From an uncultured Muribaculaceae bacterium (GTDB lineage Bacteria > Bacteroidota > Bacteroidia > Bacteroidales > Muribaculaceae): a stretch of DNA of 5,927 bases. This document shows, piece after piece, positions 1-5,927 of the stretch. Each line of letters opens with the position of its first letter. Position 1 is the first letter of the stretch. The notes beneath the pieces are model-generated. The model was not told the origin of the DNA. It ran no database searches and saw nothing but the letters and a program-made list of their open reading frames with translations. The translations under genes were made by a program, and so were the position numbers. The stretch lies in contig CAJUBL010000099.1 in assembly GCA_910584665.1 (NCBI GenBank), positions 1 to 5,927 of the forward strand, read 5' to 3'.

Positions 1-142
1 TGCCGATTCAACTTTTTCAGGGCATTTCTTATCCCGAACTCGCGTTAATATGATGCAGATTTTGAGAGCAGACAAAAATACGCCGGTAAGATTCTTAAAA
101 AACAAAGTGATATTAATTTTAAACAGTTTCTCAGAAAGTAGA
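1..142. other. intergenic region, no gene seen
   Basis: No credible coding start or RNA gene is visible in these bases. The first roughly 50 bases are more GC-balanced, while positions 91-142 are A/T-rich, as is usual upstream of Bacteroidales genes. On the - strand one frame is open across positions 1-47 but has no start codon in the window, so a leftward gene or a dispersed intergenic sequence continuing past the left edge cannot be excluded. A near-match to the -7 box (TAATTTTA, 114-121) lies here but lacks the final G and has no good upstream partner. Confidence 0.5.
73..106 (-). promoter_or_regulatory. possible leftward Bacteroidota-type promoter
   Basis: Read on the - strand, positions 80 down to 73 give TATTTTTG, a full match to the Bacteroidota -7 consensus TAnnTTTG. 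A TTTG at 106-103 could serve as the -33 element. The gap of 22 bp is slightly longer than the usual spacing of about 19-21 bp. The match falls in A-rich sequence, where chance hits are likely, and no gene start to its left is visible in the window. If real, it would drive a divergent gene beyond the left edge. Confidence 0.25.
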
Positions 143-174
143 GTTGGCTGATTAATAAATATGAATTATATTTG
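143..174 (+). promoter_or_regulatory. candidate promoter of the SARP-type sensor gene
   Basis: TATATTTG at 167-174 is a full match to the Bacteroidota -7 consensus TAnnTTTG. TTG at 144-146 fits the -33 element with a gap of about 20 bp, within the normal range. Transcription would begin near 179-182, downstream of the ATG at 161 and almost on the ATG at 182. This supports 182 as the translation start and implies a leaderless or nearly leaderless mRNA. The -33 part is weak (TTGG, not TTTG), so a promoter further upstream that includes the ATG at 161 remains possible. Confidence 0.45.
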
Positions 175-181
175 CATTACC

Positions 182-2821
182 ATGAAAATAATATGTCAGA
201 AAATAGTATTTGTGTGCTTTCTACTGGTGTCGGCCAGTTTACAGACAAATGCCGGAATACGGGATATCAGCGGTATAGCGTTTCGTGGCAATGACTATGA
301 CGTTGACTCCCGTACATCATTACGTATTCCGGAACAGAGTCACTTATCATGGAATGGAGATAAAATGACGCTCGAATTTGACCTGAAAGTGTCAAGGCAC
401 GGAGATCACTTCGGTTATGTCTGCAGCATAGGCATCGGTGCCGGTGAGATTGTAAGCCTTTTTCTCACAAATCCCAAGAACGGCAGTCCGTATCTGTGTG
501 CCGTTGACGACAGCGGACAGCTCTGTCCTATACGTGACGGAGGTCAACCGATCGACATATATGAATGGAACCGTATAAGCCTTGAATTCGCTTCCGGATC
601 AGATTCCATTGTAGTGAGTGAGAATGGCCAGACGATGTTTGCCAAGAAACGCGAGCGGGGAAATATTCCGCTCACAATCATATTCGGCAAGGGTTATCTT
701 TCCGGTAAATCATGCATCGACGTAGCTCCGATGGAAATACGTGATATACGTCTTACACTCGGCGACAGCAATGTATATCTGTTTCCTCTTGATAAGTCCG
801 GAACAGATTCCGTAATCAGCGATACTGAAGGCCGTCTTGCGATACGGCTTGAAAATCATGAGTGGATTATAGACCGGCACTCCCGATGGAAACTGGTGAG
901 AAGCATATCGCACGGACAGAAGGCATACCCGGTAGCGGCATACGGATCGTCAAATCTTTATCTTGTCACTGGTGACCGTGTTGTAAAAGTGGATCTGGTA
1001 AAACAGCGTGTATCGGAATTCAAATATCGTGAAGGTTTTCCTGATATGAACCGGCTGTCCAATAACTTCATGGTACTGGGGCCTCGACAGAATGAACGCC
1101 TGGTGTATTATTCGATCGACGGCACAGACTCATCAAGTGCCGATATCTCCCGGTTTGATTCAGAGACCGGTTCATGGATCCCGCCGATAAGCCCCCGGCG
1201 CTTGTCAAGCTATATCAATCACAGCCGCTATGTTACGGATAATGATTCAACAGTAGTACAGATGTTCGGATACGGCTATCATGCTTATAAGAATGATTTC
1301 TACCGTATCAGGCTATCCGATGGCATGACCGGAACAGAAAAATCCGTACTCTGTGATGTCGCGCCAAGGTATCTGTGTGCCGCCGGACGAATGGATGACC
1401 GTCATGTCATACTATATGGTGGAATAGGAAACATGTATGGTGACCAGGAATTCGGCACACGGATGTTTGATGACATGTACGTTCTGGATACTATGACCGA
1501 TTCGCTGACCTGTATCCGCAAAAACAGCGGTCAGCAGGAAAGTATGGTCGCCGTCGATAATCTGCTGTATGACGCGGAGAGCAACAGTGTCACCGGACTG
1601 TTCTTCACTCCGTTCAGGGCCAATACAGGTCTTACACTCCGACGTATTGATATAGAGAGCGGAGAGATGGGCATATTGTCGGACAGCATTCCGTATATGT
1701 TCAGTGATGTCAATTCCTCCGCCATGCTCATTCATCTGCCTCAGACTGATATGTTATATGCGGTTACCGTCAGACGCAACCCCGAAGACCAGGGAGGATA
1801 TACAACCGACATTTACACATTACAGCTACCTGTGCTTCCGATCGTCAGCGAAACCGATGCCAGAATATCCGGAAACATGTTCAGTAAGCAATGGATATGG
1901 ATCGGTGCGGCAATACTGTTACTTGCCGGTACGACAGGGCTGTACGTCAGGAAACGGCGCCACAGAGCAGCCATACCTGACGCCGTAATGAAGTCATTGA
2001 CACCTGTTGAGACGGCTGACACGTCAGATTGCGGAGCCACCGGTATGGTCAATGAAGATCCCGAACCGGTGATCCGGTACGAAGCTCCGATGTCCCCCGG
2101 TATATCACTGCTGGGGGGATTCAGGGTGGTAGACGGAAAAGGAGAAAACATCACCGGCAGTTTCACACCGATACTGCGGCATATGCTTATTCTTGTGATT
2201 CTGTATACCGAGAGAAACGGTGAAGGAATATCCAACACTTTGCTGAAAGACTGCCTGTGGCCCGATAAATCGGATGAGAGTTTTCTTAATAACCGCAGTG
2301 TCAATATGCGCAAACTGCGTGTGCTGCTGCCCGAAATCGGAGAACTCAGGCTTGGCGTATCTCATGGAAACTGGAGCCTCGAGACTGCCGATTGCCAGCT
2401 TGTAGATTATTTCGCAGTAATGTCGGCCGCCAGGGCTATAACAGAAAAAGGGTACGGAACCGGTTACAGACGTGTACGTCGTCTTCTTGATTACATCTCA
2501 CGGGGACCGTTATTACCTGAATGTCAGTATGAATGGCTTGACGCGTTCAAAAGCAGATATTCCGATATGATAATCCAGCTTCTGCATACTATTCTCGACG
2601 ATAATCTTCTGAAACACGATCCGGAACTTGCCTTAAGAGTATCCGACTGCATTCTGCTGTTTGATTCGATTGACGAGGACGCTGTCAGAGCTAAATGCCG
2701 CATATTGCTACAGGCCAATCGTGTCGGGACCGCATCCAAAGCGTTCGACCGCTTTGTCAGGGAGTACCATACATTGATGAACGAGCCGTTCGGCCGGAAT
2801 TTCAACGAGTTTATCGAATAA
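182..2821 (+). CDS. membrane-spanning kelch/LamG sensor with SARP-type DNA-binding domain
   Basis: This is probably a one-component transmembrane transcription regulator. Residue numbers assume the ATG at 182 (879 aa). Residues 1-25 form a signal peptide (start MKII, hydrophobic core VFVCFLLV). Residues about 50-195 resemble a concanavalin/LamG-like beta sandwich. About 244-550 contain six repeats ending in strands such as VVKVDL, ISRFD, MYVLD and LRRID, with one kelch-like YGGIG, suggesting a six-bladed propeller. A transmembrane helix spans 571-589, followed by RKRRHR, which places the C-terminus in the cytoplasm. Residues about 640-734 match the OmpR-like winged helix of SARP proteins (LLGGFRV, CLWPDKSDES, NNRSVNMRKLR). 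About 742-879 match the BTAD/TPR region (RGPLLPE, EWLDAFKSRY). No kinase or receiver domain is seen. An in-frame ATG at 161 would add seven residues; 182 was chosen for the compact signal peptide and the overlapping promoter box. The ligand and target genes are unknown; the convergent mannosidase/phosphatase operon is an inferred target. Confidence 0.85.
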   Translation: MKIICQKIVFVCFLLVSASLQTNAGIRDISGIAFRGNDYDVDSRTSLRIPEQSHLSWNGDKMTLEFDLKVSRHGDHFGYVCSIGIGAGEIVSLFLTNPKNGSPYLCAVDDSGQLCPIRDGGQPIDIYEWNRISLEFASGSDSIVVSENGQTMFAKKRERGNIPLTIIFGKGYLSGKSCIDVAPMEIRDIRLTLGDSNVYLFPLDKSGTDSVISDTEGRLAIRLENHEWIIDRHSRWKLVRSISHGQKAYPVAAYGSSNLYLVTGDRVVKVDLVKQRVSEFKYREGFPDMNRLSNNFMVLGPRQNERLVYYSIDGTDSSSADISRFDSETGSWIPPISPRRLSSYINHSRYVTDNDSTVVQMFGYGYHAYKNDFYRIRLSDGMTGTEKSVLCDVAPRYLCAAGRMDDRHVILYGGIGNMYGDQEFGTRMFDDMYVLDTMTDSLTCIRKNSGQQESMVAVDNLLYDAESNSVTGLFFTPFRANTGLTLRRIDIESGEMGILSDSIPYMFSDVNSSAMLIHLPQTDMLYAVTVRRNPEDQGGYTTDIYTLQLPVLPIVSETDARISGNMFSKQWIWIGAAILLLAGTTGLYVRKRRHRAAIPDAVMKSLTPVETADTSDCGATGMVNEDPEPVIRYEAPMSPGISLLGGFRVVDGKGENITGSFTPILRHMLILVILYTERNGEGISNTLLKDCLWPDKSDESFLNNRSVNMRKLRVLLPEIGELRLGVSHGNWSLETADCQLVDYFAVMSAARAITEKGYGTGYRRVRRLLDYISRGPLLPECQYEWLDAFKSRYSDMIIQLLHTILDDNLLKHDPELALRVSDCILLFDSIDEDAVRAKCRILLQANRVGTASKAFDRFVREYHTLMNEPFGRNFNEFIE

Positions 2822-2848
2822 GAGCCGGCTCATTGATGAGCCGGCTCT
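2821..2848. terminator. shared hairpin between convergent genes
   Basis: AGAGCCGGCTCAT (2821-2833) and ATGAGCCGGCTCT (2836-2848) are perfect 13-base inverted arms around a 2-base centre; in RNA this would be about a 12-bp stem with a four-base loop. The left arm starts at the last base of the sensor gene's TAA. It lies 35 bases beyond the phosphatase stop codon on the other strand, so it is placed to end or protect both convergent transcripts. No U-tract follows on the + strand, and only a weak TATTCGAT follows on the - strand, so it is not a textbook intrinsic terminator. Confidence 0.65.
2822..2847. repeat. 10-bp palindrome present twice
   Basis: GAGCCGGCTC occurs at 2822-2831 and again at 2838-2847. 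The 10-mer is its own reverse complement, so the element is both a direct and an inverted repeat, with a 16-bp centre-to-centre distance and a 6-bp spacer (ATTGAT). It can fold as one long hairpin or, less stably, as two units. It coincides with the shared terminator-like hairpin, which is the simpler explanation. Confidence 0.6.
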
Positions 2849-2883
2849 GAAACAATCAGACGCAGATAATCGGCACAGATACT

Positions 2884-4182
2884 CTACGCCTGGAATTTCA
2901 CCTTGAATTGTGCCAGTTTTTTAAGATAATATTCTTTCAGTTCACTCCAGCGGTAATATCTGCCGGTCACCGGCATCCCGGGCAATGTGACCTCTTCCTC
3001 GTTCAGCAAAGCCTTGACAAGAATATCGTCAGGACAGTTTTCATTACGATAAAAGACAAGCTGGATGTTTGAGGCCATGGGAAAAATCCTGTAGTTTTGC
3101 CACAGGTGAGCCACATCGTCAAGGTTTTCGATAGCCTGGCCGTAATCACCGAGTTCCATGAAACATACCATCGGCAATACGACCGATTCGTGACCGAATC
3201 GTAAAGACGCGCTATTATCTCCGGCGGCAATGGCCTTGTCGGCACTCTCAATAAATCTGGCAAGAAGATACCGCTGTGTATAAGGCATACGTCCGAGGGT
3301 GGCAGGAGAATTGCCTGAACTGAGGTACCATCCGGCATTATTGCATACCCACTGATGATACAGTTCATCGGTAGTGAAGATACTGTAAAGGAAACTGTCA
3401 TCGCCATGGCTCTGCTGGTTTGATGCGAGTTCAAACAGTTTGCTGAACAGGTCGTGACGGTCAATATGCTCTCTTACATATTCCGGATCACTGAACAGCC
3501 GTTCCATCAATGGAGCCGGATCGGTATGTTTCTTGATAAAGCTGTGAAACAGAGGATCGGCTGTGCGGCGTACGGCGTGTGCGACAGTATCACGGTCCGC
3601 ATTCTGAAGATACCACTGGTTGATCTTGCTGGATTCCTGGGTTATACGTAGTGCGGGATTTAGTCGGGCCAGTTCTACGAGTTCATTGGTCATTGACAGG
3701 ATACATCTTATTACAACGGTCGATTTTGCATCGACACGTGCCGAGTCACTGAAAACAGACGGAAAGTTTCTGTACATGCGTCTTGCAATGCCCTGATGCT
3801 GCAGTGCTCCTATGTCAGTGAGGTCGCCATAGTGGAACCGGGCCTCCTTCTCAGCCTTTTTTACCCACTTCAGCACATCTTTTCCAACCGGAGTAAGCAC
3901 ACCGGCTTTATCGGCTTTTTCCAGAGCGTTGAGTGGTCTCACATAGTCGCGGTCCTTCAGTAACCAGCGGCTGCCGTGCCGTCCGTAGTGCTCGATATGG
4001 AACGGGACATAACCTTGAGGCGGAGCCGACAGCTCGGGCGGTGTGTCATTAAGATACGGATACGCCACGAGATTGCCTCCGGCCAGTCTGGGATCGGCCT
4101 TTATATCGTCATAGGCATCGGCCCGGCATGCGAATGATGCCGACAACAGGCCGAGAATAACAGGGAGAATAAAACGTTTCAT
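2884..4182 (-). CDS. secreted histidine-type phosphatase, MINPP/phytase-like
   Basis: This is a member of the histidine acid phosphatase branch (clade 2), which removes phosphate from monoesters such as inositol phosphates through a phosphohistidine intermediate. In the 432-aa protein, residues 1-23 form a signal peptide (FILPVILGLL core, probable cleavage after ADA), so it acts in the periplasm or outside. The catalytic RHGSR is at 68-72 (nucleophile His69). LTDIGALQHQGIARR at 121-135 and the R..SM segment near 159-164 match conserved parts of the family. The distal motif is FGHES at 329-333, giving His331-Glu332 where classical members have HD and MINPPs have HAE. The length is normal for the family and no damage is seen. 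Its ATG shares one base with the TAA of the upstream metallophosphoesterase (TAATG), so it is probably co-translated as the last gene of the operon. Cys20 in the signal peptide does not sit in a good lipobox. The true substrate (phytate, phosphosugar or other) cannot be read from the sequence. Confidence 0.88.
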   Translation of the reverse strand: MKRFILPVILGLLSASFACRADAYDDIKADPRLAGGNLVAYPYLNDTPPELSAPPQGYVPFHIEHYGRHGSRWLLKDRDYVRPLNALEKADKAGVLTPVGKDVLKWVKKAEKEARFHYGDLTDIGALQHQGIARRMYRNFPSVFSDSARVDAKSTVVIRCILSMTNELVELARLNPALRITQESSKINQWYLQNADRDTVAHAVRRTADPLFHSFIKKHTDPAPLMERLFSDPEYVREHIDRHDLFSKLFELASNQQSHGDDSFLYSIFTTDELYHQWVCNNAGWYLSSGNSPATLGRMPYTQRYLLARFIESADKAIAAGDNSASLRFGHESVVLPMVCFMELGDYGQAIENLDDVAHLWQNYRIFPMASNIQLVFYRNENCPDDILVKALLNEEEVTLPGMPVTGRYYRWSELKEYYLKKLAQFKVKFQA

Positions 4183-4184
4183 TA
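4182..4184 (-). other. 1-bp stop/start overlap (TAATG)
   Basis: On the - strand the metallophosphoesterase TAA occupies 4184-4182 and the phosphatase ATG occupies 4182-4180, sharing one A. No Shine-Dalgarno sequence is seen before this ATG (the upstream bases are TTTACCAA), so the phosphatase probably depends on ribosomes finishing the upstream gene. Confidence 0.8.
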
Positions 4185-5252
4185 TTGGTAAAGATTTGAA
4201 ATATTCACAGTTTCAACCGGGGCGGTTTCAGATCCGTAAAAGTATCTGAGTATCAGGCTGTCATTATCGATATCAAGAGTGGCATAGCCATTAATATCGG
4301 CGTAACGGTAAAAATCGACATGCTGTGTCTCTTCTTCAATCCATTGACGTCGCTGAGCTTCAGATGCCGGATCCCAGGATTCATACCCGTCAAAAATCGA
4401 CAGTCCATAGTCAGCGGTTATAGTCGGATCCGAGTCACGGGTCGGTTTTGATATTACGCTGTTTACCATTATCTGTATTATGGGACCATATGGGGTTCTG
4501 CGCTTTACAACCGAATATTTGTGAAGATGGGCACACAATACTATGGCCTTGTTCCGTGCTATAGTTTCAAGTAGCTGACTACGGAGTTTGTCATCTTTGC
4601 GATATACGTGCCAGCAACGGTAGTTGACCGGAATCACAGGTTCGTGTATTGCTATGAATTTATGACGCGCCGGTGATGATCTGAATAGAGAATCAAGCAA
4701 GGCCGGTGTGGATTTATTGTCCCACGGGTCATAACACACGATCTGAATATCGCTGCCTATGGTCTTGGAATAGGTAGCCGATTTTAGCGTATCGTTCTGT
4801 TGCGAAAGACGGGACATTGCCGGCAGGTATACATTCCTGAATGCTTCCTTGGCGCCCGGACCGGTAATGTCGTGATTACCTTTGGTCATTATGAACGGTA
4901 TGTTCAGCCCCAGAGAGTCGATTGTCAGGAAAGTGTCGTTGGCCATCTCGTGGGCTTTGGCCTGATTCCCTGCGAGACCTTCCGACAGGTCTCCGAGCTG
5001 TATTACAGCAGAGCAATGCTGAGCCGCATCACATACAGTCTTTGCAAAAGACGGAAAATTGTCACGCGTCCATACTGTGTACTCGCGTGTCACCTGTCTC
5101 AGGTTATCACCCTTGGTAGCAAGCCACTCCATGTCGTGGTTCCCGATGCGGTCAAGATGCATGTCACCGAGCAACATCAGGCGGTCGGCCGCCGGTGCGG
5201 ACAGGAATGCGACAGCTGCCGACGCTGAGATTATATAATGACGGATATTCAT
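4182..5252 (-). CDS. secreted calcineurin-like metallophosphoesterase
   Basis: This is a binuclear-metal phosphoesterase of the calcineurin/purple-acid-phosphatase-like superfamily, hydrolysing phosphate mono- or diesters. In the 356-aa protein, residues 1-21 look like a signal peptide (cleavage near SAPA/AD), so it is exported. The metal-binding motifs occur in the expected order: GDMH at 29-32, LGDLSEG at 86-92, KGNHD at 124-128, AIHEP at 201-205 and AHLH at 241-244, the last being GHxH with Ala in place of Gly. All the expected Asp, Asn and His ligands are present. The region after about residue 250 is a C-terminal part I do not recognise, ending in beta-rich sequence (ATLDIDNDSLILRYF). 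The gene begins inside the last codons of the GH92 gene (4-bp ATGA overlap) and runs into the phosphatase gene with a 1-bp overlap. It is thus the middle gene of a coupled operon, which suggests it works on the same phosphorylated substrate. Whether it cleaves mono- or diesters cannot be decided here. Confidence 0.88.
   Translation of the reverse strand: MNIRHYIISASAAVAFLSAPAADRLMLLGDMHLDRIGNHDMEWLATKGDNLRQVTREYTVWTRDNFPSFAKTVCDAAQHCSAVIQLGDLSEGLAGNQAKAHEMANDTFLTIDSLGLNIPFIMTKGNHDITGPGAKEAFRNVYLPAMSRLSQQNDTLKSATYSKTIGSDIQIVCYDPWDNKSTPALLDSLFRSSPARHKFIAIHEPVIPVNYRCWHVYRKDDKLRSQLLETIARNKAIVLCAHLHKYSVVKRRTPYGPIIQIMVNSVISKPTRDSDPTITADYGLSIFDGYESWDPASEAQRRQWIEEETQHVDFYRYADINGYATLDIDNDSLILRYFYGSETAPVETVNISNLYQ
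5249..5252 (-). other. 4-bp stop/start overlap (ATGA)
   Basis: The metallophosphoesterase ATG (5252-5250) overlaps the GH92 TGA stop (5251-5249). This is the usual arrangement for translational coupling and ties the mannosidase to the esterase in one mRNA. Confidence 0.85.
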
Positions 5253-5927
5253 TTTGTCAATTGCTGATCTGGCATTTGAAATGATGGCGGAATTGATGCT
5301 GATGCCCAGCTTTTGTTGGGTTTCGGACCCATTACAAATTCGAGGGTTCCTCCTGATATGATTTCTTTATGTGAGATCCACGACTGTTCCCACTCACGAC
5401 CATTGAGGCGCGCACTCTGTATGTATTTATTCCCGGGAGAATAATTTTTGGCATGAATCCTGAATTTTTTGTTGTCGGGAAGACTGATTGTCACATCCTC
5501 AAGCATAGGAGTGCCTATAACATACATCGGCAGTCCGGGAGTCACCGGATAAAAGCCCATCATGGAGAATACTACAAATGCCGACATACCTCCGCCGTCC
5601 TCATCGCCAGGCATCCCCATAAGGTCATTGCGGAACCACTGGTGCAACAGAGTATGGATGCGCTTCTGCGTGCGCCACGGCTCACCGACATAGTTGTATA
5701 GATAGGGTATATGCATGCTCGGCTCGTTGGCCATGGAGTACATTCCCACATTGCCCGTATGATCAGGCAGCTGGGCGAAGAAACTGTATTTTCCTGTAGG
5801 TAACGGAGTCGAGTACATGTCATCGAGATATCTGAGGAAACGATCTTTCCCGCCCATCAGTGCCACAAGATCGGATATATTGTGAGGGACATCCCATCGG
5901 TAGACCCAGCCGTTGTTCTCACCATAG
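5249..5927 (-). CDS. GH92 alpha-mannosidase, C-terminal part (5' end outside window)
   Basis: This is the 3' portion of a family GH92 exo-alpha-mannosidase, a calcium-dependent inverting enzyme that removes mannose from N-glycans and mannans, usually exported in Bacteroidales. The reading frame is open through the right edge; 225 residues are visible, against roughly 700-760 for a full protein. Counting from the first visible residue, YGENNGW at 1-7 corresponds to the family's EGNAWQY-type segment, where Glu3 should be the general acid. VPHNISDLVALMGGK at 13-27, NEPSMHIPYLYNY near 68-80, and GDEDGGGMSAF near 103-113 are family hallmarks; the last carries the Asp pair of the catalytic base. 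FYPVTPG and YVIGTP follow, then the C-terminal beta domain. GTG and ATG codons near 5866 and 5857 are internal, not starts. The residue before the Glu of NEP is Asn, whereas alpha-1,2-specific members, as I recall, carry HEP, so linkage specificity is uncertain. It is the first visible gene of the operon; its promoter lies beyond the window. Confidence 0.92.
   Translation of the reverse strand, partial: YGENNGWVYRWDVPHNISDLVALMGGKDRFLRYLDDMYSTPLPTGKYSFFAQLPDHTGNVGMYSMANEPSMHIPYLYNYVGEPWRTQKRIHTLLHQWFRNDLMGMPGDEDGGGMSAFVVFSMMGFYPVTPGLPMYVIGTPMLEDVTISLPDNKKFRIHAKNYSPGNKYIQSARLNGREWEQSWISHKEIISGGTLEFVMGPKPNKSWASASIPPSFQMPDQQLTK

Noticed and set aside
114..121. TAATTTTA as an alternative -7 box for the sensor gene
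   Set aside because: It lacks the final G of the consensus and has no convincing -33 partner about 20 bases upstream; TATATTTG at 167-174 is a better match.
1813..2313. 166-residue open frame on the - strand inside the sensor gene
   Set aside because: It lies wholly antisense to the transmembrane and winged-helix coding region, has no recognisable domain and low-complexity Ser/Arg-rich sequence, and is best explained as a shadow frame.
3003..3464. 153-residue - strand frame within the phosphatase gene
   Set aside because: It is the same strand in another frame of a gene with intact catalytic motifs throughout, so it is neither a separate gene nor evidence of a frameshift.
4115..4182. Lipoprotein signal in the phosphatase (Cys20)
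   Set aside because: The residues before the Cys (SFA) do not make a good lipobox and no acidic export signal follows; cleavage after ADA by signal peptidase I fits better.
4800..5228. 142-residue + strand frame opposite the metallophosphoesterase gene
   Set aside because: It overlaps the GD and GNHD motif regions of a clear enzyme, is rich in Cys, Arg and His without a fold signature, and has no supporting promoter.
5249..5866. A short free-standing GH92-like gene starting at the GTG at 5866
   Set aside because: The frame continues without a stop to the window edge and the upstream residues (YGENNGW, VPHN) are GH92-conserved, so the gene is cut by the window rather than truncated.

Overview
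The window looks like a gut-type Bacteroidales chromosome, with Muribaculaceae or a related family my best guess. The basis is a GH92 mannosidase next to secreted phosphatases, a Bacteroidota-style promoter (TAnnTTTG at -7), AT-rich start regions without clear Shine-Dalgarno sequences, middling GC, and a large membrane-spanning sensor-regulator. The taxonomic call is inference. No RNA gene, insertion sequence or CRISPR array was seen.

Layout: positions 1-160 are intergenic and hold a candidate promoter for the first gene, plus a weaker candidate facing left. From 182 (or 161) to 2821 on the + strand lies one long gene. Its protein has a signal peptide, a LamG/concanavalin-like region, a roughly six-bladed kelch-like propeller, one transmembrane helix, and a cytoplasmic SARP-type winged helix with a BTAD/TPR-like tail. 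A perfect 13-bp inverted repeat at 2821-2848 separates it from a convergent gene set. On the - strand, in transcription order, are the 3' part of a GH92 alpha-mannosidase (5927 down to 5249, 5' end outside the window), a secreted calcineurin-like metallophosphoesterase (5252-4182) and a secreted histidine-type (MINPP/phytase-like) phosphatase (4182-2884). The GH92/esterase junction overlaps by 4 bp (ATGA) and the esterase/phosphatase junction by 1 bp (TAATG), so these three are almost certainly one translationally coupled operon.

Working model (inference): the operon makes exported enzymes that trim mannose and release phosphate from a phosphorylated mannose- or inositol-containing glycan. 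A mannosidase, a possible phosphodiesterase and a phosphomonoesterase form a plausible reaction series. The neighbouring membrane protein could sense a periplasmic glycan with its lectin-like and propeller domains and act directly on DNA through its SARP-like domain, without a kinase. Such a one-component transmembrane SARP-type sensor is the most unusual item here. The sequence alone does not prove that it regulates this operon.
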